A DNA stretch of 52,783 bases from Tessaracoccus sp. SD287 (GTDB lineage: Bacteria; Actinomycetota; Actinomycetes; Propionibacteriales; Propionibacteriaceae), in assembly GCF_017355265.1 (NCBI RefSeq), contig NZ_JADIJQ010000019.1, positions 1 through 52,783 on the forward strand, read 5' to 3'. The notes under the pieces were generated by a model. The model ran no database searches. It saw only the letters and a program-made list of their open reading frames with translations, and had not been told where the DNA came from. Both the position numbers and the translations under genes were made by a program. Below, piece by piece: positions 26,490 to 34,313 of the stretch; the first letter of the stretch is position 1, and each line of letters opens with the position of its first letter.

Positions 26490-27753
26490 TGCTCACCTCA
26501 TCGGGGTCGGTGCCGTCCATCTGGTCGCCGCGCCAGTCCTCGGGCAGCATGTGGTCGAGCACGTCGTCGACGGTGATCGCGCCGATCAGGCGCTGGCTCT
26601 CGTCCACGACCGGCGCCACGACGAGGTTGTAGGTCGCGAAGTAGCGGCTGATCTCGGCCAGGGTCTGGTGGGGACTCAGCGGTTCCAGCCCGCCGTCGAC
26701 CATGCCCACCACGGGCACCGAGGGCGGCTCGCGCAGCAGGCGCTGCACGTGCACGGCACCGATGTAGCGGCCCGACGGGACGTCAAGGGGTGAGCGGCAG
26801 ACGAAGACCATGGACGCCAGCGCCGGTGTCAGTTCCTCCAACCGCACCCGCGCCAGCGCGTCGGCGACGGTGGAGTCAACCCCCAGGATCACCGGCTCAG
26901 GGGTCATCATGGCGCCAGCGGTGGACTCCTGGTAGACGAGCAGGTTCCGCACGTCGCGGGCCTCCTCGGGCTCCATCCGCTGCAGCAGGTCCTCGGCGAC
27001 CTCGACGGGCAGTTCGCGGATGAGGTCGGCGGCGTCGTCGGGGTCCATCTCCTCGAGGATGTCGGCAGCGCGTTCCGTGTCCAGGGTCTGCAGCAGGCTG
27101 ACCTGCTCGTCCTCGGGCAGTTCCTCCAGGGCGCTGGCCAGCTGTTCGTCGTCCAGTGCATGCGCGATCTCGAGTCGCCGGTCGGGCAGCATGTCATGCA
27201 GCTCCCGGGCGACGTCGGCGGCCTTCATCTCCGACATCTGCGCCAGTACCTGACGGGTGTCCTGGTCGACCGATCCACTGATGGCAGGCCCCACCTCGGC
27301 CCAGGGCAGGGTGTAGGTGTGGCGTCGGCGACCCAGGCGCAGGCTCCCGCTGCGTGCCTCGGACAGGGCCACCTCGTCGAGTTCCCACTCCATGTTGCGG
27401 ACCTTCCGGAAGGACACGTCGTGGATGACCGCCCGGGTGCCGTCGGGGCGCTCGATCACGCGGTCGAAGAGGTCCTCGATGACCAGCGTCTCGGCCTCGC
27501 GCCGGATGAACCTGCGGGTGTCGACGGCGCCGCTGATGGCGACCTGGGTCGGGTCGATGGCATGGACCCGCATCATCGGGATGAAGATGCGCTTGCGGGC
27601 GAACAGTTCCACCACCAGACCGCGGCATTTGGGTGCCCGGCGTCCCGAACGTTCCTGGACGACCACGTCGCGGACCTTGCCGACGGGGTCACCGAAGCTG
27701 TCCAGCACGGGCATACCCTGCAATCGTGCGACGAAGACCGAGGAAGTGTTCAC
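26482..27753 (-). CDS. PRC-barrel / MgtE_N / CBS-domain protein
   Basis: A 423-residue cytosolic protein. It has two PRC-barrel-like segments (PVLDSFGDPVGKVRDVVVQ and about residues 80-120), an MgtE N-terminal helical superdomain (LHDMLPDRRLEIAHAL to DAADLIRELPVEVAEDLL), then two CBS motifs (TAGAMMTPEPVILG and VAPVVDESQRLIGAITVDDV). The magnesium-channel membrane domain of MgtE is absent, so it is more likely a sensor or regulatory partner than a transporter. The GTG at 27753 is fixed by TAGATT 6 nt upstream. Confidence 0.85.
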   Translation of the reverse strand: MNTSSVFVARLQGMPVLDSFGDPVGKVRDVVVQERSGRRAPKCRGLVVELFARKRIFIPMMRVHAIDPTQVAISGAVDTRRFIRREAETLVIEDLFDRVIERPDGTRAVIHDVSFRKVRNMEWELDEVALSEARSGSLRLGRRRHTYTLPWAEVGPAISGSVDQDTRQVLAQMSEMKAADVARELHDMLPDRRLEIAHALDDEQLASALEELPEDEQVSLLQTLDTERAADILEEMDPDDAADLIRELPVEVAEDLLQRMEPEEARDVRNLLVYQESTAGAMMTPEPVILGVDSTVADALARVRLEELTPALASMVFVCRSPLDVPSGRYIGAVHVQRLLREPPSVPVVGMVDGGLEPLSPHQTLAEISRYFATYNLVVAPVVDESQRLIGAITVDDVLDHMLPEDWRGDQMDGTDPDEVSNG

Positions 27754-27759
27754 GACCGA

Positions 27760-27765
27760 AATCTA
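27760..27765 (-). promoter_or_regulatory. -10 element of leaderless MgtE_N/CBS transcript
   Basis: Minus-strand TAGATT, then 6 nt, then the GTG at 27753. Confidence 0.6.
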
Positions 27766-27802
27766 TTGCATGGCCACCCGTGGCGGTGGAGTCGTGGACT
27801 CC

Positions 27803-27808
27803 TAGGCT
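27803..27808 (+). promoter_or_regulatory. -10 element of leaderless CoA-lyase transcript
   Basis: TAGGCT is followed by 6 nt and the ATG at 27815. Confidence 0.6.
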
Positions 27809-27814
27809 GGGGGC

Positions 27815-28735
27815 ATGGCCCCCACTGCACGCGCCCGCCGCACCGTCCTCGCCGTCCCCGGTTCCAGCGACCGATTCATCGCCAAGGCACGGTCGGTGGC
27901 AGCCGACTGCATCTTCCTCGATCTGGAGGACGCGGTGGCGCCCGCCGAGAAGCAGAGCGCTCGGGACAAGGTCGTCGACGCCCTGACCAGCGGGGGCACC
28001 TGGCAACCCGGCACCGTGACCGTGCGGGTCAACGACTGGACGACGCCGTGGACGACCCAGGACGTCTGGCAGGTCGTCACCGCCGCCGGTGCCCACGTCG
28101 ATGCCCTGGTGCTGCCCAAGGCGAGCTCCGCCGACCACGTCCGCGCCCTCGACCTGGTCCTCACCCAGGCCGAGCAGGCGGCCGGTCTGCCGGTCGGCCG
28201 GATCGGCATCGAGATCCAGATCGAGGACGCCGCCGGCCTGCTGCACGTCGCCGAGATCGCCGCGGCCAGCCCCCGCGCTGAGTCGCTGGTCTTCGGGCCC
28301 GGTGACTACATGGCCTCGATGGGCATGGCCAGCCTGTCGGTCGGGGCCGGCATCGACGGCTACCCGGGTGACCACTTCCACCACGTGCTGTCCACCATCC
28401 TGGTCGCTGCCCGCGCCCACGGGCTGGCCGCCGTCGACGGACCCTACGTGGCCATCAGAGACCTGGACGGTTTCGGTGCTGCTGCCCGTCGGGCCGCCGC
28501 CCTGGGCTACGACGGCAAGTGGGTGATCCACCCCAGCCAGATCGAGGTCGGCAACGAGGTGTTCAGCCCCGACCCGGCCAACCTGCAACGGGCCCGGCGC
28601 ATCATCGACGCCTACGCCGAGGCCACCGAGCGGTCCCGGGGAGCGGTGGGGGCCATCGTGGTGGACGGCGAAATGGTGGACGAGGCCGGCGTCAAGCTCG
28701 CCCGAGCAACCCTGGCCCGTGGGGGCCGCAACTAG
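27815..28735 (+). CDS. HpcH/HpaI-type CoA ester lyase (CitE-like)
   Basis: A 306-residue TIM-barrel enzyme of the citrate-lyase-beta/malyl-CoA lyase family, cleaving or hydrolysing 3-hydroxyacyl-CoA thioesters such as malyl-CoA or citramalyl-CoA. Visible landmarks are VPGSSDRFIAKA (CoA binding), FLDLEDAVAP, IEIQIEDAAGLLHVAEIA (metal-binding Glu) and FGPGDYMASMG (metal-binding Asp). The C-terminal KWVIHPSQIEVGNEVFSP is a family signature. No citrate lyase alpha or gamma subunits are near, so a stand-alone role is likely. The exact thioester is not determined. Confidence 0.85.
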   Translation: MAPTARARRTVLAVPGSSDRFIAKARSVAADCIFLDLEDAVAPAEKQSARDKVVDALTSGGTWQPGTVTVRVNDWTTPWTTQDVWQVVTAAGAHVDALVLPKASSADHVRALDLVLTQAEQAAGLPVGRIGIEIQIEDAAGLLHVAEIAAASPRAESLVFGPGDYMASMGMASLSVGAGIDGYPGDHFHHVLSTILVAARAHGLAAVDGPYVAIRDLDGFGAAARRAAALGYDGKWVIHPSQIEVGNEVFSPDPANLQRARRIIDAYAEATERSRGAVGAIVVDGEMVDEAGVKLARATLARGGRN

Positions 28736-28738
28736 AGT
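28733..28738 (+). promoter_or_regulatory. Possible -10 box of the GSP17M-like gene
   Basis: TAGAGT overlaps the CoA-lyase stop codon, giving a leader of about 40 nt to the ATG at 28786. There is no convincing -35. Confidence 0.4.
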
Positions 28739-28785
28739 GGCAGGGGTAGGGCCGATCCACAGGCCCCGTCGCACGGAAGGTGACC

Positions 28786-29379
28786 ATGTCCATTCAGAAT
28801 CCTGAAACCCAAGACCTGGGCAAGGCGTTGATGCTGGAGTACCCCCAGTCGATCGCCGTCTACGACACCTACCCCGAGGCCCAGCAAGCGGTCGACTACC
28901 TGGCCGACAACGAGTTCCCGGTCAACATGCTGGTCATCGTCGGCACCGACCTGAAGACCATCGAACGGGTCATCGGACGCAAGACCTGGGCCAATGTGAT
29001 GGGGGCGGGGGCGCTGTCGGGGATCTTCATGGGTCTGCTCGTCGGTCTGATGCTGGGCATCTTCGTGCCCGGCACCTGGTTCAGCATGCTGCTGGCCGGC
29101 CTGGTCTTCGGTGTCGCCTTCGGCATGATCAATGCGGCGATCAGTTACGGCATGAGCCGCGGCAAGCGTGACTTCAACTCGGTGCGCCAGACCATCGCCA
29201 GCAAGTACGAGGTGCTGGGCGAGCACAAGGTGACCCAGCAGGCTCGCCAGATGCTGATGCAGGCCCCCGGCGAACGTCGCCGCCAGTTCCAGGGCGGCAG
29301 CAGCGGGGTCGTCAACACCCCGCTGGGCGGCCAGCAGGCCCCCACCCAGCAGCCCCCGATGAACCCGCCCGTCGGGTGA
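28786..29379 (+). CDS. General-stress-protein-17M-like membrane protein
   Basis: A 197-residue protein with a soluble N-terminal domain of the GSP17M/YflT type (SIAVYDTYPEAQQAVDYLADNEFPVNMLVIVGTDL) and a glycine-rich membrane hairpin (MGAGALSGIFMGLLVGLMLGIFVPG then FGVAFGMINAAISYG). A Gln/Pro-rich tail follows. It is the counterpart of Rv1234. The ATG at 28786 has GGAAGG 5 nt upstream and is preferred over a GTG two codons earlier. It ends in a GTGA overlap with the methyltransferase gene. Confidence 0.8.
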   Translation: MSIQNPETQDLGKALMLEYPQSIAVYDTYPEAQQAVDYLADNEFPVNMLVIVGTDLKTIERVIGRKTWANVMGAGALSGIFMGLLVGLMLGIFVPGTWFSMLLAGLVFGVAFGMINAAISYGMSRGKRDFNSVRQTIASKYEVLGEHKVTQQARQMLMQAPGERRRQFQGGSSGVVNTPLGGQQAPTQQPPMNPPVG

Positions 29380-30005
29380 GCGCCGCCCCGGCGGGCGACA
29401 CCGCGGCCTTCTGGGATGCCCGCTACCAGCACCCCAACCACGTCTACGGCTACAAGCCCAATGACTTCCTCAAGGCGAACGAGATCATGCTGCGACGCGG
29501 CTCACGGGTGCTGTGCCTGGGTGACGGGGAGGGCCGCAACGGCGTCTGGCTGGCCGAACGCGGACACCGTGTGACCACCGTGGACATCTCGGGGGTCGGC
29601 GTCGCCAAGGCCCGCGCCCTGGCCGCCGAGCGCGGCGTCCAGGTCGACGCCCAGGTCGACGACCTGACCCAGTGGGTGCACCGCGAGGCAGCCCGGGGCC
29701 CGTGGGACGCGGTGGTGTCGATCTTCTGCCACCTGCCGTCCGCGACGCGTCCCGGCATCTGCCAGGCCCTGGTCGGGGCCATGGCCCACGGGGGGAAGCT
29801 GGTACTGGAGGCCTACACCCCCGCGCAGCGCCAGCTCGGCACCGGCGGTCCCACCGACGAGGACTTGCTGTTGACCCGCGACCGGGTGCTCAGTGACTGG
29901 AAGGGGCTGGTGCTGGACGCGCACCTGGTCGAGAGACGCATCTTCGAGGGGATGGCCCACCAGGGCTTGTCGAGCGTGGTGCAGGTGCTCGGTCAGAAGC
30001 CCTGA
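29376..30005 (+). CDS. TehB-like class I SAM methyltransferase
   Basis: A 209-residue SAM-dependent methyltransferase. The N-terminus FWDARYQHPNHVYGYKPNDFL and motif I VLCLGDGEGRNGVWLAERGH are typical of the TehB/tellurite-thiopurine methyltransferase-like group, followed by VTTVDISGVGVAKARALA. The substrate is unknown; small toxic anions or thiols are known for relatives. The GTG start overlaps the previous stop (GTGA), so it is co-expressed with the stress membrane protein. It is convergent with corA, with 6 bp between stops. Confidence 0.85.
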   Translation: MSAAPAGDTAAFWDARYQHPNHVYGYKPNDFLKANEIMLRRGSRVLCLGDGEGRNGVWLAERGHRVTTVDISGVGVAKARALAAERGVQVDAQVDDLTQWVHREAARGPWDAVVSIFCHLPSATRPGICQALVGAMAHGGKLVLEAYTPAQRQLGTGGPTDEDLLLTRDRVLSDWKGLVLDAHLVERRIFEGMAHQGLSSVVQVLGQKP

Positions 30006-30023
30006 GGTGGGTCACAACCACCT
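30005..30023. terminator. Weak hairpin between convergent genes
   Basis: AGGTGG (30005-30010) and CCACCT (30018-30023) form a 6-bp stem with a 7-nt loop across the two stop codons. It is short and has no T run. Confidence 0.35.
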
Positions 30024-31067
30024 GTTGCGGCGGAAGACCAGGTAGAGCCCCACCATGATGGCGGCCATCGCTGCCAGCACCACGAAGTAGGAGTACCGGT
30101 AGTGAAGTTCGGGCATGTGGTCGAAGTTCATGCCGTAGATGGCGCCGACCAGGGTCGGCACCGCCAGGATCGCCACCGCCGCCGAGATCTTGCGCATGTC
30201 CTGGTTGTCCTTGACGCTCAGCCGTGCCAAACCCGCCTGCAGCAGGTTGGTCAGCACCTCGTCGAAGGAGGCCACAGCCTCACGGGCCTCGGTGTGGTGG
30301 TCGGCGACCTCGCGGAAGTAGGCGCGGAAGTGCTCGGGAATCTGGGGGATGTCGCGGCTGGCCAGCAGGTTCAGCGGCAGGGCCAACGGTGAGACGTTGC
30401 GGCGGAACTCGATCACCTCGCGCTTGAGTTCGTAGACCTTGGACAGGTGCAGGGTGCCCGCTGGGGAGAAGACTTCCTCCTCGAGCTCGTCCAGGTCCTC
30501 CTCGATCTCGGCCACCATCTGCATGTAGTCGTCGACCACCCGGTCGTAGACGGAGTAGAGGACGACATGCGGCCCGTTGGCCAGGAACTGGGGGCGTCGC
30601 TCCAGGTCTTCGCGCATCGTCCGCAGCGGGGACTGCTCACCACGGCGCACCGTCATGATGAAGTTCGGACCCATGAAGACCATGATCTGGCCGGTGGAGA
30701 CCACCTCGGCGGTATCAGTGGCCGTGCTCGGCTCGAGGTAGGCGACGGTGCTCATCACGGCGAAGACGGTGTCCCCGAAGAACTCCAGCTTCGAGCGGGT
30801 GTGGCCCTCGACCGCGTCCTCGATGGCCAACGGGTGCAGGTCGAACTGGTTCGCGAACTGGGTCATGTCCTCGTTGGTGGGGTCCTTCAACCCCAGCCAG
30901 ACGAAGCCGTCACCGACCTTGGCGCGTTCGGCGGCGACGTGCAGGTCGTCCTCGCGCTGGCGTTCGCCCTCCACGTACCAGCCCCACGCGACCACCGAGT
31001 CCGGGGTGGTGTGCCACTCGGTGGTGCGGCGGGTGCCGGCCTGGTGGGTGGGCAGCTTGCGAGCCAT
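30012..31067 (-). CDS. corA: CorA-family magnesium/divalent cation transporter
   Basis: A 351-residue membrane channel. A large cytoplasmic alpha/beta domain with a long stalk helix precedes two C-terminal membrane helices. The first ends in the selectivity signature YGMNF (GMN), followed by the periplasmic loop DHMPELHYRYSY, and the second is VVLAAMAAIMVGLYLVF with the basic RRNRWL end. Length and topology are complete. The start overlaps the pepP stop by one base (TGATG), so it is probably translationally coupled to pepP. Confidence 0.95.
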   Translation of the reverse strand: MARKLPTHQAGTRRTTEWHTTPDSVVAWGWYVEGERQREDDLHVAAERAKVGDGFVWLGLKDPTNEDMTQFANQFDLHPLAIEDAVEGHTRSKLEFFGDTVFAVMSTVAYLEPSTATDTAEVVSTGQIMVFMGPNFIMTVRRGEQSPLRTMREDLERRPQFLANGPHVVLYSVYDRVVDDYMQMVAEIEEDLDELEEEVFSPAGTLHLSKVYELKREVIEFRRNVSPLALPLNLLASRDIPQIPEHFRAYFREVADHHTEAREAVASFDEVLTNLLQAGLARLSVKDNQDMRKISAAVAILAVPTLVGAIYGMNFDHMPELHYRYSYFVVLAAMAAIMVGLYLVFRRNRWL

Positions 31068-32569
31068 CAGCCCTGCCGCGGCAACAGGGTTGCCATCCAG
31101 GCCTCGACCTCGTCGGCCCTGCGCGGCAACTTGTCGGACAGGATGCGGCAGCCGTCGGCGGTGATGACGATGTCGTCCTCAATGCGCACCCCGATGCCCT
31201 TGAGCTCGTCCGGCACGAGCAGGTCGGTGGCCTTGAAGTAGAGGCCCGGTTCCACGGTGATCACCATGCCCTCGACGAGCACCCCGTCGCGGTAGTTCTC
31301 GCTGCGGGCCTGGGCGCAGTCGTGGACGTCGAGACCCAGGTGGTGGCTGGTGCCGTGCACCATCCAGCGGCGGTGCTGGCCACCGTCGGGTCCGAGCGAC
31401 TCCTCGGGGGTGACCGGCAGCAGACCCCACTCGTGCAGACGGTGGGCGATCACCTCGATGGCTGCGGCATGCACCTCCTTGAAGGTGGTGCCCGGCCTGG
31501 CGACGGCCAGGGCCGCCTCCTGGGCCTCCAGGACGACGTCGTAGACCTTGCGCTGGGCCTCGGTGAAGCGTCCGTTGACGGGCAGGGTGCGGGTGATGTC
31601 GGCGGTGTAGAGGCTGTTGACCTCGACGCCGGCGTCCATCAGCAGCAGGTCGCCGTCCTTGAGGTCGCCGTCGTTGCGCACCCAGTGCAGGGTGTTGGCG
31701 TGGTCGGCGCCGGCGGCGATCGTCTCGTAGCCGACCGCATTGCCGTGGTGGCGGGCGTACAGGCCGAAGATGCCCTCGACCCAGCGTTCGCCTCGGCCCC
31801 GACGAATCGCCTCCCGCAGGTCACGCACGACGGCCTCGAAGCCCTCGGCGGTGGCGTCGCAGGCCAGCTGCATCTGCTCGATCTCGAAGGCGTCCTTGAC
31901 CAGGCGCTGTTCGGAGGCGAAGACCGCCAGTTCGGTGTCAAGCGCCTCCTGGTCGCTGAGCCCGGCGGCGGCGCGCAGGGCGTCGACGGTGGCGGCCACG
32001 TTGGCGTCGGCGCTGCGCAGCACCCGCACACGGGTGGAGTCGATGTTCTTGGCCAGGTGCTCGTCGAGCTGGCTGATGGGGGCGCAGCTGAAGCCCACCA
32101 TGGCCGACATCTCGTCGAGGGACTCACGCTGCCCCACCCACATCTCTCCGTAGCGGGCGTCGGCGTAGAACTCCTGGTCGGTGCGCGGGGCGCGGGGGGT
32201 GAAATACAGGGTGGGGGCGTGGGTGCCCCCGTCCACCGGCTCCAGGACCAGCACGGCGTCAGGCTCGCGGTCCTCGCCCAGACCGGAGTAGTAGGCGAAG
32301 GCAGTGTCGGGGCGGTAGGGGAAGTCGGTGTCGTTGGCGCGCACCTTCAACCCGCCGGCGGGCAGCACGATGCGATCGTCCGGGAAGGCGGCACCCAGCG
32401 CGGCCCGGCGGGCCGGCGTCCACGAACTGGTGGGCAGGGGAGCGGGCAGTTCGGCGGAGTACGGCGCCCAACCGGTGGGGATGAAGTCGCGGAACGCCTG
32501 GGAGAACGGGTTCTGGCGGTTCGGCAGCGGCTTGTCGGCTTCGTCCTGGGGCTGGGTGGTCTCGCTCAT
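31067..32569 (-). CDS. pepP: Xaa-Pro aminopeptidase (aminopeptidase P, M24B)
   Basis: A 500-residue di-manganese peptidase removing an N-terminal residue before proline. The AMP_N domain spans about 30-190. The catalytic pita-bread domain has metal ligands in LLMDAGVEVNSLYTADITRT (two Asp), GTSHHLGLDVHD (His), VEPGLYF (Glu) and RIEDDIVIT (Glu). The ATG at 32569 is chosen because AGGAG lies 8 nt upstream; an ATG 9 codons earlier adds MTYPTGACS, which is unlike the family. It is divergent from the acyltransferase gene. Confidence 0.94.
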   Translation of the reverse strand: MSETTQPQDEADKPLPNRQNPFSQAFRDFIPTGWAPYSAELPAPLPTSSWTPARRAALGAAFPDDRIVLPAGGLKVRANDTDFPYRPDTAFAYYSGLGEDREPDAVLVLEPVDGGTHAPTLYFTPRAPRTDQEFYADARYGEMWVGQRESLDEMSAMVGFSCAPISQLDEHLAKNIDSTRVRVLRSADANVAATVDALRAAAGLSDQEALDTELAVFASEQRLVKDAFEIEQMQLACDATAEGFEAVVRDLREAIRRGRGERWVEGIFGLYARHHGNAVGYETIAAGADHANTLHWVRNDGDLKDGDLLLMDAGVEVNSLYTADITRTLPVNGRFTEAQRKVYDVVLEAQEAALAVARPGTTFKEVHAAAIEVIAHRLHEWGLLPVTPEESLGPDGGQHRRWMVHGTSHHLGLDVHDCAQARSENYRDGVLVEGMVITVEPGLYFKATDLLVPDELKGIGVRIEDDIVITADGCRILSDKLPRRADEVEAWMATLLPRQG

Positions 32570-32601
32570 CGAGCATGCTCCTGTCGGGTAGGTCACCGGC
32601 C

Positions 32602-32611
32602 ATCATAGGGT
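32602..32611. promoter_or_regulatory. Overlapping divergent -10 boxes (pepP and acyltransferase)
   Basis: Plus-strand TAGGGT (32606-32611) is followed by 7 nt and the ATG at 32619. Minus-strand TATGAT (32607-32602) precedes pepP with a leader of about 30 nt. The two boxes share two base pairs, so the two polymerases should exclude each other. Confidence 0.5.
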
Positions 32612-32618
32612 CGCAGTC

Positions 32619-33524
32619 ATGAATGTGGTTGAGCGGTTGGCGTTGTCCGACCTGTCCGGGTTGTTGCAGCGTCTGGGCATCGACGAGGTGGACCGGGGGC
32701 CGATCGTGGCGCTGGTGACCCGGGTGCTCGACGACCCTGCCCTGGTGGCGGAGGTGGAGCGGCTGACCGGACTGCTGAGCCCGTTCGTGGGGCAGTGGCG
32801 CGACACGTGGGCTCGGCCGGGGTTCACCATGGACGACGAACGCGAGGGTCTGATGGTCGGCGGGCTGCCGCTGTGCGCGCTGCTGGCGACCGCGGTGGAC
32901 GTCCACCAGCACCACCTGACCCGGGGCATCCCCGCCGACGTCAGTTGGGCCTCGATGGCCGACCTGGGCCAGCAGGTCACCAAGCACCGGCTCGTCCGCG
33001 GGGCCACGGGGCTGACCCAGGCGAACTGGGCGCGCAACGTGTGGGCCGGGGACTTCATCCGGCTGGGACGGCTGCAGTTCGAGCTGTACGTCGCGGACGT
33101 GGGGGGCGGGCCGCAGGTGGTGCTGAACACCCACATTCCCGGCGACGGGTCAATGGCGCCGGAGGCGGTGTCGCAGTCCCTGGACGCGGCAGCCACCTTC
33201 TATGCCCGACACTTCCCCGACCAGATCGAGGGCGGGGTCGACTGGCTGTACTGCCAGTCGTGGCTGCTCGACCCGGCCCTGGTCGAGTTGTTGCCCGGCA
33301 GCAACATTGCCGCCTTCGCCGCACGCTGGCAGGTCACCGGCGGGATCGACAAGGACCGCGACGGCTACTACTTCGTCTTCAACATCGAACCCGACGCCGC
33401 TCGCGTGCTGCCCGACCGTCTGGACGAGTTGCCCCAGCGGACCTCGCTGGAGCGGGCGCTGGTGTCGCACTGGCGCGCGGGCAAGCACCTGCGGCAGGCG
33501 CAGGGACGCATCGCTGCGCGGTAG
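32619..33524 (+). CDS. Acyltransferase-like protein (NAT_N/GNAT_C type)
   Basis: A 301-residue cytosolic protein resembling the two-domain N-acyltransferase family with an N-terminal helical domain and a GNAT-like C-terminal fold. Landmarks are the opening GLLQRLGIDEVDRGPI, the central DVGQQVTKHRL-like helix (DLGQQVTKHRLVRG) and LNTHIPGDGSMAPEAVSQSLDAAATFYARHFP in the GNAT half. Acceptor and acyl donor are unknown. It is transcribed without a leader from TAGGGT. It has no obvious pathway neighbours. Confidence 0.65.
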   Translation: MNVVERLALSDLSGLLQRLGIDEVDRGPIVALVTRVLDDPALVAEVERLTGLLSPFVGQWRDTWARPGFTMDDEREGLMVGGLPLCALLATAVDVHQHHLTRGIPADVSWASMADLGQQVTKHRLVRGATGLTQANWARNVWAGDFIRLGRLQFELYVADVGGGPQVVLNTHIPGDGSMAPEAVSQSLDAAATFYARHFPDQIEGGVDWLYCQSWLLDPALVELLPGSNIAAFAARWQVTGGIDKDRDGYYFVFNIEPDAARVLPDRLDELPQRTSLERALVSHWRAGKHLRQAQGRIAAR

Positions 33525-33527
33525 AGT
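33522..33527 (+). promoter_or_regulatory. Possible -10 box of the zinc-ribbon gene
   Basis: TAGAGT overlaps the preceding stop codon and gives a leader of about 25 nt that carries the ribosome binding site AAGGAGGG. Confidence 0.45.
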
Positions 33528-33559
33528 CGGGCTCCACAAGTCCATCCAAGGAGGGTCTC

Positions 33560-34282
33560 ATGCAGGCTTCACCCGAAGACCAGTTGCGCCTGCTCGTGCT
33601 GGCCGACGCCGACGTCGCGATCGCGCGGGCCAAGCATCGTCGTGCCACCCTTCCCGAACTGGCCGAACTGCGTGAGCTCGGCGCCCAGCGCAATGCCGTC
33701 ACCCAGGAACTGGTCGCCGCCGAGACGGCGCTCAGCGACCTGCAGGAGGAGCAGCAGCGCCTCGAGGTCGACCTCGAACCGGCGCGGGCGCGGCTGGTCC
33801 GCAACCAGGCCAAGGTGGATGCCGGGCAGATCAGCGACCCGAAGGCGCTGCGCTCGATGGTGGACGAACTGGAGCACCTGCGGGGACGCATCACCAAGCT
33901 CGAGGACGACGAGTTGGAGCTGATGCAGCAGATCGAGGACGCCACCCGGGTCCGCGACGAGATCGCCGCGCGTCGCGGCGGCATCGACAGCCAGGGTCGT
34001 GCCCTGATCGCCAGCCGTGACGCAAGCTTTGCCGAGATTGACGCCGAGCTCGAGGAGTTGGGCAGCGACCGGGCGGCGCACGCCCACGTCGTGCCCGGCG
34101 AACTGCTCGCCCTGTACGAGAAGATCGGGGCCAAGGCCGGCACCGGGGCCGCGAAGCTGACTGATGGCCGCTGCATGGGCTGCCACGTCGAGGCGAATGC
34201 CTCCGATCTGCGCCAGTACTCTGCCGCGCCGCCCAGTCAGGTCATAAGGTGCGAGGAGTGCGGTCGCATCCTGGTCCGCTGA
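33560..34282 (+). CDS. Coiled-coil zinc-ribbon protein (CT398/Rv2229c-like)
   Basis: A 240-residue cytosolic protein with a long antiparallel coiled coil (residues about 20-170, rich in Glu/Arg/Leu heptads) and a C-terminal C4 zinc ribbon: CMGC and CEEC about 24 residues apart, before the final GRILVR. It belongs to a widespread family often placed next to RNase H or helicase genes. Its partner here may be the RNB ribonuclease 31 bp downstream. A nucleic-acid-related role is inferred, not shown. A strong AAGGAGGG precedes the ATG. Confidence 0.85.
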   Translation: MQASPEDQLRLLVLADADVAIARAKHRRATLPELAELRELGAQRNAVTQELVAAETALSDLQEEQQRLEVDLEPARARLVRNQAKVDAGQISDPKALRSMVDELEHLRGRITKLEDDELELMQQIEDATRVRDEIAARRGGIDSQGRALIASRDASFAEIDAELEELGSDRAAHAHVVPGELLALYEKIGAKAGTGAAKLTDGRCMGCHVEANASDLRQYSAAPPSQVIRCEECGRILVR

Positions 34283-34313
34283 TCGAACGAGCCCCGCACG
34301 AGAGGACCAGCCC

